From assembly GCF_958298935.1 (NCBI RefSeq), contig NC_084927.1, positions 11,932,001 through 11,996,000 on the forward strand: a stretch of 64,000 bases of DNA. The letters run 5' to 3'. The stretch is from Phragmites australis. Lineage: Eukaryota > Streptophyta > Magnoliopsida > Poales > Poaceae. Under the pieces are notes generated by a model. It worked only from the letters and a program-made list of their open reading frames with translations, did no database searches and was not told where the DNA came from. Shown piece by piece: positions 23,940 through 34,536 of this stretch; the stretch's first letter is position 1, and every line of letters starts with the position of its first letter. The translations under genes were made by a program, and so were the position numbers.

Positions 23940-25265
23940 CTTAGCTCTAGGGGATTGGGGACACGATAAGGTTTTCTGAGGTTCCTAAAGATATTTCTTC
24001 CCTTCTCATCAGAAATATGGCACGCATGACAAGTTTTGTAGTTCTATTGTACGTGAAGCCCCCACTGGTTATCGAGGAAGGATTCTCGGATGGGCAGTCT
24101 AGAATCCAAAGTGCGCGTATGGGCATAAGTGCCCGAATAGTGGCTTATCTAAGTTTTTTTAAGGCATTGTCTCGAAATAGATAAAAGACATATATTGATA
24201 ATATGACTACTAATATTTATAAAATATATCCTAAATACTTACACATAAAACTTGCAAAGTTTGTCGATATTCCAAAAAAAAATTAAGACATGACTATCCT
24301 TCATAGCTAACCTATATTACCCTAGTTGGTTAGATTCGACAACCTTATAGGGACCTTCCCACCTTAGAGATAGCTTGTTTCTATTTTTCTGGCTCTATAC
24401 AAGTAGTAGAACTAGATCTTTGGGTTTGAAAAATCTTTTGCGGATGTTCTGGTCATGGTAACACTGGAGAGCTTGCTGGTACCGCGCTGATCTTATCAAC
24501 ACTTGTGTCATTTTTCCTTCGAGAACATTGAGGTCATCCTATCTTCTCAGGATTTCATCCTTGTCAACGTATAGTTCAACTCAGGGAGAATTGATCTTTA
24601 GTTCACAAGGCAGCATTGCTTCGGCCCCATAGACTAGGAAGAAAGACATTTCACCTGTTGCCATACTGGATGTTGTTCAAAGTGCCCAGAGTAGTATGTT
24701 AGGCAACTCAAAAGCCTAGGTTTTACCATAGGAAAATAAGCGGTCGAAGACGTGGGTCTTGATTCCTTGAAGTACTAGACCATTTGCCTGCTCGACCTAT
24801 CCATTACTTTGTAGATGTGCCACATCAGCAAAGCAGACTCTAGTGCCTAGTTCTTCGTAGTAATCGATGAACTTCGCGCTGGAGAACTAAGTGCTATTAT
24901 CGGTGATGATCCTACTCGGGACGTCGTACCTTGCCATGATGCTTTTCATGATTAACTTCTTGGCGGCCACCAAAGTGATTTTTTCTGATTGGTTTAGCTT
25001 CAATCCCCTTGGTGAAGGTAACAATTGCAATGAATAGGAACTTAAAACCCCTGTGCGATACTAGGAAGGGCCTCAGAATATCTAGCCCCCAAGTCACGAA
25101 TGACCATGACAAGAGGATCATCTGTAGGGATTGAGTGGGTCCATGTACGCATCTCCTATGAAATTGATAGCTCGTAGACTTTTTTTACTAACTTGCGATT
25201 GTTGCTTTGAGGTGTGGATTAGCATATGGCACGTCGGAAGACATGTGTGGCCCTCATCTTATTGA
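23940..25265 (-). pseudogene. A-like Tat integrase fragment
   Basis: A minus-strand remnant parallel to element A's 10300-11240. The frame near 24912-25121 reads WGLDILRPFLVSHRG with the first catalytic Asp, then FTKGIEAKP. Further left, the stretch around 24320-24420 (AACCTTATAGGGACCTTCCC on plus) corresponds to A's integrase C-terminal sequence near 10410-10450. It is a piece of a second A-type element lying inside B1, itself inside A. It has stops throughout. The portion 23940-24170 is assigned only by adjacency. Confidence 0.6.
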
Positions 25266-25480
25266 ATGATTGGCAGATTTGATTAATTCAAATACAATTT
25301 GAACGGTTCTCATAGCGTGGCTACCAGAGCAAGGTATAATGAAGTAGCCTAAAGTACTTAGGATATGGGTTAATAAAACATGTCAACCTCACTAATAGAA
25401 CTCACTAAAGTTTAATTTCATATTGTAAGTTTAATGTATTTTATTCCTTATCTTTTCCTTAGGGCTATTTCTTGCCGCAT
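25266..25480. other. Junction between Tat and Tekay-type fragments
   Basis: AT-rich with no coding motif. The end reads TTATCTTTTCCTTAG, resembling a splice acceptor, but I cannot show an intron. Confidence 0.3.
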
Positions 25481-27098
25481 ACTTTGTTAAGATCAATAAG
25501 TAGGAATCCTTAGACCTAAAGCAGAGGGGAAATCCATCATTGAGTACGTTCAGGAGTTCAACCATATAGCCCAACATGCATCAGAAGAGATCAACACTGA
25601 CGTGAAGAAGCAAGACCGCTTTGTGATTGGTCTCTCCTCCAAGTTGCAAGATCATTTATTGACTCTCAAGTTCACTAACTTCAACAAGTTGGTGAACATT
25701 TCTCTCACCGTCGAGCAAAAAAAATGAAGATTCGTTAGGAAGAAAAGAAGTGCAAGAGGGTTCCACACCTCCTAGCTCTCAATGTCTGCACATGGATAAT
25801 CCTCCTCCACCCCATGTCCCGGCCTTGGCTACCCCACGACCGATGTGGGTGGTGAGCTATTCTTTCCCCCCTTCTAAAGGAAAAGCTACGAGACATGCCA
25901 GAAGTTAGGAAAATCCAAGTAGTGGCCCAAGGGGCCCGTGCTTCAATTGTGGGCATATCGGACATTTCGCGCACGATTGCTGCTTCTCCAAGCTAGGTGG
26001 TGTTGTGAATGCTCCAAGACCACCACCACCACTCGTGCAACCACCTCGTCAAGCCCTCAAGAATACTCAAGCTGCGAAGCACGGGTGTGTCAATCACATC
26101 ACCGTCGAAGATGCTCGAGAGGACGACGGCGTGCTTATGGTACGCTACTCGTGAACTCTCATCCCATAATCACCCTTTTATTATTCTGGGCATTGTATTC
26201 TGTCAAAAAGGGTTATGTCTTGCGTCACAGTATTGTCACCCAACCACTACCATCTTCCTTTCATATAGATGCACCCGGTTCCAAATTACAAGCCAATCAA
26301 ATTGTTCCTATGGCAAAGGTCCTCGGTGATGTAGTTTCTTTTCTCACAAACTTGATCTTGATCAATACTAGGGGAGTAGATGTCATTTTAGGGATGAATT
26401 GGCTTACCAAGAATAGTTCCATCATTGATTATGCTCAAAGGATGATCACCCTTAATGACTTAACCGGTTACCAAGTCCCTCTCGCCTTAAGTGAAGCAAT
26501 TCTTGTCTTTATGCCCTAGAAGGTGCCACAAACACGGACCTCCTAGATATCCCTGTGGTATGCGAGTACCCAGATGTCTTTTCGGAACATTTTTCATGAA
26601 TACTACCCGACCAGGATATCGAATTTTTCATTAAGCTCCTTCCTAGAATGGCCCTGGTGTCTAAGAGACCTTATCGAATGCCTTCCAATGAGTTAGTGGA
26701 GTTAAAGAAACAATTGAAGGATTTGCTTGTGAAAGGATTCATCTGACTGAGCTCCTCACTTTGGTATGCCCGGTCCTCTTTGTCAAAAACAAGGATGACA
26801 CTTTAAGGATGTGCCTTGATTATCGCCCTCTCAATGCAGTCACCGTCAAGAATAAGTATCCCCTTCGTTGTATTGATATCTTGCTCGACCAATTGATCGA
26901 TGCATGTTTCTTTTCTAAGATCAAAGCCTATCATTAAATTAAATCCAATAGCAAGACGTTCCTAAAATGACCTTCTCTACTTGATACAGGCTCTATGACC
27001 CCATCATGTCTTTTGGCCTAACCAAGGTACCAACCTACTTCTTGTATTTAATGAATACCATCTTCATGGAGGAACTCGATTTTTTCAATCGAGGATTG
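25481..27098 (+). pseudogene. Tekay/Del-type gag-protease-RT fragment
   Basis: A plus-strand gypsy remnant. Gag frame from 25509: GKSIIEYVQEFNHIA, KKQDRFVIGLSSKL and NFNKLVNISLTVEQ, ending in a TGA near 25725. A CCHC zinc knuckle follows near 25938-25982 (CFNCGHIGHFAHDC). The protease region reads VDVILGMNWLTKNSSIID (about 26370-26420), the signature seen in Tekay/Del elements. The RT start is near 26660-27090 ([22 protein letters not shown]) with several stops. It stops just before the expected catalytic YxDD, where a CRM-like LTR begins. Neither 5' LTR nor integrase is present. Confidence 0.75.
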
Positions 27099-28012
27099 TG
27101 ATGAGGACATCTCCACTATTGTTACGCCCACTACACCAACATTTGCTACCACTTCTCCAACAATACAAGGAGCACTCACTAGAGCTCGTGCTCATCAACT
27201 TAATCATCAGGTGAATGCGTTCCTAGGGATGCATACGAATGTTTCAAAGAATGGGATACTATTTAATTCTTGTGATGATTTCCTTGTCCTTAGGAACCAG
27301 GGAGAGGAACCGAACATGCCCAAGTGCAGAAGTGGAGTCACCAAGCCTAAAACAAGTCCTATCCACGAGTTCGATTCGGATTCGGTTGTATGACAGCATC
27401 AATTTAGTTCGGCCATACCGACTTCATCCGGACTCCGTTTGGGACGTTCTAGGACTTCATGGAAAGCTTATCAAGTCTACTTTCCAACGGATCCGGCCTC
27501 ATCTCCAAATTCAGCCCGAGTCGATCTCTATCATCAATTTAAAACCGAGTCTGTTTCTGCAAACAGGTGTTGCGCCACCTTATTTAGGTCCGATGGGCCT
27601 TGTATCAAATAGAGCCTTTGAGGGGCGCGTCCTAGGGTAGGATTACGACTCCAACACCTCCTGGTCATCCTCTACCCTTATATACCCAGGAACCGCCGCA
27701 GAAGAGACGGGTTTTGTTAGATTGGTTTAGCTACGTGCAAACTTTGAGTCTTCGAGTTGTGCTGGACAGCCACCTTGTCAAGATCATCAATAGAACCCCA
27801 CTTTGTTCGTTTTTTTCAATATCATTGCAATTTCAGATTGCTTTTACTTGAGTTTCTTGCTTGTTCTTCAGTTACTCGCAGGAATTGAACCTCGTGTTCA
27901 GGTTGATCGTGCTCACGGCAAGGTCAACAACCCTCCGGAGTTGGTTTAGCGATTGCTAAGGTGCATCATCGTCGTACGGTGTAGTCGGATCATCAAAGTC
28001 ACTTCCCTAACA
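27099..28012 (+). repeat. CRM-like LTR, near complete
   Basis: Starts TGATGAGGACATC, as C1's LTRs do, and carries the same type of in-frame coding start (open to a TGA at about 27391). It has a TATA box TTATATACCC (27678-27687) and a GTAGTCGG block near 27981, also found near the 3' end of C1's LTRs (GTAGTCGGGCAG). The right edge is uncertain: either GGATCATCA at 27995 or CCCTAACA at 28012. No TSD matches either edge. B1's 3' LTR resumes at about 28013. Confidence 0.7.
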
Positions 28013-28491
28013 GCACAGCGCTAGTACGGTGCCCATTACCCTGGAACAATGGAAATTATTGTGACACCCCTAACAGCATAGCGCTAGGCCAAAATTGGTG
28101 ATTGCTCACCCTCTAGGTACAGGCACTAGAATAGTTAGCATGGTAGATATTTATCTTCTTTGTAGGGTAAAAAGTAGTTATCTAGGATAAGGCTATGTAA
28201 CTCGGCTAGATCCTGGATATTTTGCACATAGCGGTAACTTATACGCTAAGCTACACACAACCCTATAAATAAGGGGCCATGGTCATCTAAGAAGGGAGCA
28301 CGCTCAACACAGCACCAAGGAGTACAATCACAAAGTCTTCCTATGATACTCCCCCTAGCCCTGTCCATATTTTTACTATCAATACATTTATGGTGTTCCT
28401 TCCTCTCAAACTTCGTCTCCAAGCTGGAGTCTCCTCCTTAGAAGAAACTCTCGCCGTACTTGCTGGGGCAAGACGATCTCTTCCTCCAACT
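28013..28491 (+). repeat. B1 3' LTR, second part
   Basis: Aligns with 11765-12242 of the 5' LTR, including the TATA box CTATAAATAA (28263-28272) and the CTTGAGTCTCCTCCTT-type end. It ends CCTCCAACT and is followed by the TSD CGAGC. About 170 bp that lie between the two parts in the 5' LTR are missing. Confidence 0.85.
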
Positions 28492-28496
28492 CGAGC

Positions 28497-29500
28497 AATA
28501 TTTTATTCCTCTCTTTCTGTGTAATGCACTTCATAAAGATTCTATTAGTCCCCTTTCGGTAGAGCTTGCCATTTACCAAAGTAAAGAGCCTAGACTTTCG
28601 AGCAATTTTCTCTACAAACGCATCATCATCAGGGATGTCTCGACCTCGACCTTCGAGATAGGCTTGGTACGGAGTCATCCAAGTTAGTTCACATTCGAGT
28701 AGTACAGCATCCGTGTCTGCTGGTTGTGCCTCCCTAACTTGACCAGACTACTAGTTGAGTTGGGCAGCATCCGTTCGTCGAATGGTCGAGACAGATGGTT
28801 TGAGAAGTTTCTCAACGAAGACTGGAGCTCAGGAAGAATTGAGTCTAGCAAGTTTATTTGTACCAGAGTTGTCACTCCTCCTAATGTGCATTACTTCTAA
28901 CCCTTCAAACTTCTGCTCGAGCTTTTGCACCTCGTTCAGGTAAGCTACAATGTCGTCGTCCGAGCACTGATACTCCTTTTGTACTTGATTTACAACTAGC
29001 TGTGAATCCCCTTTCATGAGAAGTCACCTGATTCCAAGTGATTCAGCTATGCAGAGCCTATTTACCAGTCCCTCGTATTCTACTACATTATTGGAATCTT
29101 TAAAATCAAATTGAGCAACGTACCTAAGTTTGTCGCTTATTGGAGATTTAAGTATAATGACAGCCTCCGAGCCTTGAAACGTGAGCAATCCATAGAAGAA
29201 GAGCGTCCAATGGTCTTTGACCACACTTGGCCCATTTCTTCAATGCCTATCCATTTGGCAATGAATTTTCCTAGTACTTTCAACTTCACACTTGTGCATG
29301 GCACATATCCGACGTCGAACTCAGTGAGCTCAACCACCCACTATGCGATTTGTCCAGTAGTCTCCCTATTGCGTATGAAATCCTTCATCAGAAGTGCCGT
29401 CACAACGGTGATGTGGTATGCTTAAAAATAGTATCGTAGCTTCCGGAAGACATGAAGATTTAGCCTTTCTCTAGAGGCTTTCCCGTTTGACCACCAAGAC
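28497..29500 (-). pseudogene. Element A RNase H, archaeal-like RNase H, integrase N-part
   Basis: In minus-strand order: a degenerate RNase H tail with WVVELTEFDVGYVP (about 29337-29290), then the second RNase H with SNNVVEYEGLVNRL (about 29100-29050) and KGDSQLVVNQVQKEY (about 29017-28970). A linker and the start of integrase follow: KLYRKGTNRIFMKC and ITQKERNKILLEL, cut at the B1 insertion. Plants' Tat elements carry this double RNase H arrangement. Stops split it into at least four pieces. Confidence 0.8.
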
Positions 29501-30290
29501 CGTGCTTACAACTTATGGGGTAGCTGCAATGTTCAAAAAAGGCTCTTCCTTTTCGATAGGTGGTGTAAGAATTAACAGAGCCAATAAATACCTTTTTAAA
29601 TCCTGGAAGGTGCGCTCTGCTTCTTCCGTCCACTCGAACGGGTCATGTTTCTTTAGCATCTTGAAGAAAGGCATCCCTCGCTTGCCCATCTTAGAGATGA
29701 TTCGACTAAGAGCTAAAATACATCCTGCTATTTTTTGAAATTCTTTCAGGGTTCGAGGCGACCGCATCTGGCTAAGAGATTTGATTTTGCTAGGATTGGC
29801 CTCAATGTCTCGACTTGACACCAGGAACCCGAAAAGCTTGCCAGACGGAACACCAAACGTGCATTTTTGGGAATTAAGCATCATATGATCCATCCTGAGG
29901 TTGTTAAATGTTTCCTTGAGATCGACGATCAATGCATCTTTGGTTCTAGTCTTGACTACAATATCATCGACATACGCTTCTACATTTCGCCCAATTTGGG
30001 GTTGTAAACAGTTCTAAATACACCGTTGATAAGTAGCACTAATGTTTTTAAACCGAAAGACACTTTTACATAGCAGAATACACCGAAAGGAGTGGTAAAA
30101 GCAGTTTTCTTCTCATCCTCTATTCCCATGCTACTTTGATGATAACCCGAATAGGCATCTAGAAAACATAGTAATGCACAACCTGCCATGGATTCGATGA
30201 TCTGGTGGATGCAAGGAAGAGGGAAAGGATCCTTGGGACAAGCTTTGTTGAGGTCAGTGAAGTCAACGCACATTCTCTATCTGTCATTGG
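29501..30290 (-). pseudogene. Element A reverse transcriptase
   Basis: Minus-strand RT. The first piece (30273-29980) reads MCVDFTDLNKACPKDPF, CFLDAYSGYHQ and AFTTPFGVFCYVKV. A frame change follows LGEM; the other frame supplies EAYVDDIVVK (about 29985-29955), so the catalytic YVDD is still present. The next piece (29932-29513) gives NSQKCTFGVPSGKLFGFLV, MRSPRTLKEFQ and PFFKMLKKHDPFEWT, the thumb/connection. The family's usual single frame is broken by at least one shift. Confidence 0.85.
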
Positions 30291-30950
30291 CTTTCTTGAC
30301 GAGGATGGGATTCACCAATCATATAGGATGACGAACCTCTTGAATAAAGCCTCCCTTTTGGAGTTTGCCAACCTCCTCCTGGATGGCATGCTTCCTATCC
30401 TCTACAAATCTTCACTGCTTCTACACTACGGGTTTGGAGTCGGGCTTAATAGCTAGTCAATGCTCGATCATCTCCATAGGGACTCTAGGCATATCAGACA
30501 GTTTCCACGCAAACACGTCTTGGTTAGCACGGAGGAAAGTGATGAGCTAGAGTTCCTATTTAGGGTGAGGTTAGCTCCAACCTTAACCCTCTTTGCTAGT
30601 TTAGATAGGTCGAGGGGTATTGCCTTGATGCCACCATCAGTCCTTTTGTTGTCAGCGCCGTTGCTGGTCTCACCCTTGGCAACATCATTGGATTTGGAAG
30701 TATCAGCAAGACTTACAAGCTTGGATTCCTTGATCTCAACAGTGGCTTGATGCTTCTAACTCTTGGAATCCATTCACTTAGAAATGGTTGCCGCTTGACT
30801 GAGGTGTTCGACCATGTCTAGGCTCTACTTGTTGCATTTGACTGCTGCACATTGATCTCCCCTTACAGTTATGATCCCTTTGGGACCTAGGATCTTGAGC
30901 GTCTGGTATGCATAGTGCATAATTGCTATAAACTTACCTAGCATTGGGCG
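30291..30950 (-). pseudogene. Element A pol N-terminal linker
   Basis: Lies between protease and RT in element A. The minus strand reads only in short broken frames, and no domain is distinct. Included for continuity. Confidence 0.4.
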
Positions 30951-31290
30951 GCCCAGGATCACATTGTACGATGTCTCGAAGTCCATGACAGTGAAGGTAA
31001 GTTCTCTGTATGGAAGTTGTCGGGTTTGCCAAAGGTAACAGGCAACTCGATCTGGCCCAGGGGCATGGTCAATGAATTGGGGGTTCTGCCATGGAATGGA
31101 TTGACTCCTTTCTTATATTCTAACCTTTGAACTCCCATCTTGTCTAGGGTCTTTATGAAGATGAGGTTAAGAGAACTATCCCCGTAGTTCAAGGTTTCAA
31201 AAACATTAATGTTCAGGATAGTCGGTTGGACCACGATCGAGTATCGACTAGGGTGTAGAACTGTACGGATGATCAACTTGATTGAAAGTG
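30951..31290 (-). pseudogene. Element A aspartic protease region
   Basis: The minus-strand frame at 31276-30959 contains LNYGDSSLNLIF where the family has a D-G-G-S-S active site, so the catalytic Asp motif is damaged. PLGQIELPVTFG is the conserved segment after the active site. The polyprotein-processing role is known for the family; this copy would be inactive. Confidence 0.65.
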
Positions 31291-32535
31291 ATAGGAATCT
31301 CTGACCACTTGAGGTATCGAGTAGGCCTAGTCAGAGCCAAAGTGACCACTCATTCGACTGCCTTGTACTGCCTCTTAAATTCATACGCGGTGGATCCTTC
31401 AAAGATGTGTGCTAGACTTTGGTCAGCCTCGTGGAATTTGGGATCATCACCGTTAACGTTCAGCTTGGCCTATCTTCTATTATGCTCAGCAACAATAGCC
31501 TTGAGCTTTTCATCGACATTCTTTTTGATGACATGGCATTCGTCAAAGTTGTGTTGGCGGGTCCGATGAATGGGACACCACTTCCCTTCATCTCGACTCA
31601 TGCCTTTGTTGTCCCTAGTGTTGCGCGACTTACTCCTATCGACCGTGGCTATGGTCGTATTTGGACCCTTGCGCTTGTCGACGGGTTTGTTCTTCTTTCC
31701 CTCTCTTTGAGGACTCAGGCTTGTCCTTTCCAGATTGAGGGTTTATGGCATGTACCTGGGCTTCCAATCACTTTGCACACATGTTGGCCAACTCGAAGGG
31801 CTCTTTGATCTTGTGGATCTTCCAAGTAGCCATCTTGAAGGCAATGATGACTGACTCATCGAAGATGCCCAGGATCAGATAATGCTTGTCACTGAACCAG
31901 TGAATGAAATCTCAGAGTGACTCATCCTCACCCTGGTTCAGCTGATGGAGATCGTTCTTCGTTCCTGAGCACTTGAATGTGCCTTGGAAGTTGGCTAGGA
32001 ATTGAGCCTTCAACTCAGCCCATGATCGGATTGAGTTAGGAGGTAGTTCAATAACCAGGACCTAGTAGGTCCATCGAGCACGGTCAGCAGATAATTGGCC
32101 ATTACCTTATTGTCGCTACCCGCTGCTCGAATAACCTTGGTATAGATCTGTAACCACTCATTGGGGTTGATCTTCCCCTCATACTTCTAGATCGAGCTAG
32201 CATTGAATTCCTCCGGCCACCTTATCAATTGAAGCCCGTGTACGAAAGCTTCATCGCATCCATCGAATTCTTTATGAAGTGGGAGAGGACTATCATGCCT
32301 ATTCCTTTGAGCAGGGGAGTTAGGTCGACCATCTCGTCCTGGAGATCTGCAATCGTAATATAGCGGTCGTCCTTGTGGTGTTCCAAACGGCGGTTGTCTA
32401 TCATTGTACGTAGATCATGCCGATAGTGAGGAATATGATTTCTCAGGTCTTCTGGATTCTTGCGTCTATGGGTAGGGCATTAACAGTTTGGCTCGCAAAG
32501 TGGTGCTCTCGATCACTTGAGCTTCCCGCCTGGGA
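31291..32535 (-). pseudogene. Element A gag, middle and C-terminal part
   Basis: Minus-strand gag in several frames. The capsid section has NEWLQIYTKVIRAAG and NYLLTVLDGP (about 32180-32080), then FQGTFKCSGTKNDL and HWFSDKHYLI. The zinc-knuckle-like WCPIHRTRQHNFDEC (about 31590-31545) keeps Cys-His-His-Cys spacing typical of Tat gag. C1 interrupts gag at 32535; the N-terminal part continues at 39381. Confidence 0.75.
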
Positions 32536-33484
32536 TGATGAGGACATCCCTTCCATTGATGCAACCATGCCTATTGCACAGCAGGGACCAATGAATCGAG
32601 CTCAAGCATGCCGAATCAATTATCAGGTAAAGTCGTTTCATGCTGTCCAAACAAGTTCCTCTCTGAATGGGGTACTACTACAGCCTTGTGATGATTTTCT
32701 TATGCTTAAAATCTTGGGAGACGAACCAGCTGCACACAAGAGTGACCAAGGTAACCATCAGGTGGATGCTGGTGTAAACAAGAAGATGATTGGATCAAAC
32801 GTCTAGACTGCACGTTCGGACCTCCAGGCATCACCATTTTGATTTGTCCATAATTCTCTGCTCCGGAAGGTGATTGGGGCCCATGAGCACTTGTTGGAAA
32901 GATCTCATCATCTACTTTCATATGGATCCAACACCAGCATCACATTTCATTAGAGCTACTCAGAATCGGCGAAAGAACATTCGGACCTCCAGCCATGGGC
33001 CTTGGTCCTTGTATCCCGTAGAGCCCACTAGGGGCCCATTCTAAGTTAGGGTTTCTTCCCCCCCCCCCCCCCTCCCCACGCCTCCTGGCTGCCTCCTATG
33101 TATAAATAGCACCAGCAGCCACCAGGAAGAAGGTTGAGTTTTGTTTAGATGCAAGATAGCTTCAGCTTCTTCCTTATAAACGAGTGTGTCGGCTAGACCA
33201 CCTGTTTTGATTCAGAATCCCAACTTCGTGTGTATCGATTTCATCCTTGGCAAGGTCTGTGCACTGTTTGCTTGTCAACTTGTTCTTGCTTTTTCTTTGA
33301 TTTGCTAGCAGGTTCAAGGTTGTTCTTGGCACGGCAAGAACAGCAACAAATCGGAGTCGGTGTAACTATCGCTAAGGCACAGCACCCCTGTTGGTCGTTG
33401 TAGTCGGGCAGCACAACGTCGAATCCACCCCAAATCGAGTTATCCCTTCTCACCGAAAGATCAGGACCAGCCCCTGCCTTATCA
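32536..33484 (+). repeat. 5' LTR of C1
   Basis: TGATGAGGAC start and CTGCCTTATCA end. TATA box TATAAATAGC at 33101-33110 and a poly-C tract just upstream (about 33058-33072). The first 270 bp keep an open frame (DEDIPSIDATMPI, CDDFLMLKILGDEP) homologous to the end of pol, although in the 5' LTR this has no upstream coding sequence. Confidence 0.93.
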
Positions 33485-33486
33485 TG

Positions 33487-33499
33487 TGGTAATCAGAGC
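33487..33499 (+). promoter_or_regulatory. tRNA-Met primer-binding site of C1
   Basis: TGGTAATCAGAGC, two bases after the LTR, equals the usual plant initiator-Met site TGGTATCAGAGC with one extra A. Confidence 0.8.
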
Positions 33500-34536
33500 A
33501 AGGTTAATCGGTGAGAGTTTTACCCATTCTTTACTTTAACTACAGTCAAAAATCCCAAAAATAGGTTAGAACCGAAATCCCAAAAACAAATTTTAGCCTT
33601 TGCTGTTCTGCTTAGTTCTTGCTTGTTGAGTTTTCAGTTGCATCAATTGGTCGAGTTGCTGGTTCTTAGTGTCTAATCCATTAGAGTTTCGAGTTCTGCT
33701 CATGTTTTGGTCACCATCGTTACCACCAAATCCACCTCCAACACCACCACCACCACCACCAGAACCGCCGATCTTTTCCCCCATATACACCTCCGCTGCC
33801 ACTGCAAACACCTATTCGTTCTTAGTTTTTCAGATCGGTCCGAACAGCCACCCAAATAGCAGATCCATTGGGCTACTCTTTTGGTTGTTCTAACTTGTGG
33901 ACAGGTCCAAACATACCAAGACACCGAACCAAACACTCCCTCTTTGTTCAGAACTGAGTATTCTTACTTTCGAGAGAGAGAGAGAGAAAAAAAAGTGTAT
34001 ATATGTAATGACTTTCTGATATCCTTGTGAAAAGTTTTCAGATTTGAGCTAGTTGTGCAAAAACAAAAAAAAGAAAGAAAAAAAATCAGAAAAAAAGAGC
34101 GAAAAGGAAAAGAAAAAGAGGAGAAAAGAAAAAAGGGGTTCTTGCTGCTGTTTTCCTTGTACTCCTTGGTTACTTTTATGTGTGACAACGCTTGTGTTCA
34201 GGCTCGCGTCTCTAGCACGGGTTAGCCTAGGACCAGCACGGTACCATCGTTGAACGTTTATTCAATTTGCATCGACTAACATGGTTCCAGCTGTACCTCG
34301 AATTTTCTTGCAGCCACCTATAGCTCCGCAAATTTATCTACAACGTCACAGGTTTGTGCTTGCTGCCACCTTTTGTTGTTGTTCTTCCCGGCTGCCAACA
34401 TCATCTGCAAAAACGTGGTAAGAAAGAACATGTAAGAACTTGGTTGTACAAGTCTGAGGGAGAGATGGAGTGATGTCACCTAATTCCACTAGTTGATAGG
34501 CTTAATTTCTTGTGAATTCTTTGCTGCATACTAACC
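33500..34536 (+). other. C1 untranslated leader
   Basis: About 1 kb between primer site and gag ATG. It holds a Pro-rich-looking (CAC)n run near 33740-33760, a GA microsatellite near 33973-33990 and a long A/G-only tract at about 34055-34136. Short frames here are explained by these low-complexity tracts. Confidence 0.6.

Larger units (their letters stand above)
11382..28491 (+). mobile_element. Element B1: Tat-lineage Ty3/gypsy, TSD CGAGC
   Basis: A plus-oriented element with 5' LTR 11382-12242, an interior to 22694 and a 3' LTR split into 22695-22916 and about 28013-28491. CGAGC precedes the element (11377-11381) and follows it (28492-28496). The interior order is primer-binding site, gag, protease, RT, RNase H, archaeal-like RNase H, integrase, a tandem array, an antisense ORF of about 3.4 kb and a polypurine tract. 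It sits inside element A's integrase. The 5' LTR ends CCAACA while the split 3' LTR ends CCAACT, one substitution. All protein regions contain stops or shifts, so it is not autonomous. Confidence 0.9.

Noticed and set aside
27099..28012. TSD pair for the CRM-like LTR
   Set aside because: GATTG before the left edge matches neither GCACA after 28012 nor AAGTC after 27995, so no TSD is claimed.
33593..33811. Gly-rich minus-strand frame
   Set aside because: Produced by a (CCA)n-type tract in the C1 leader, not a protein gene.
34053..34253. Lys/Glu-rich plus-strand frame
   Set aside because: Encoded by an A/G-only low-complexity tract in the C1 leader.
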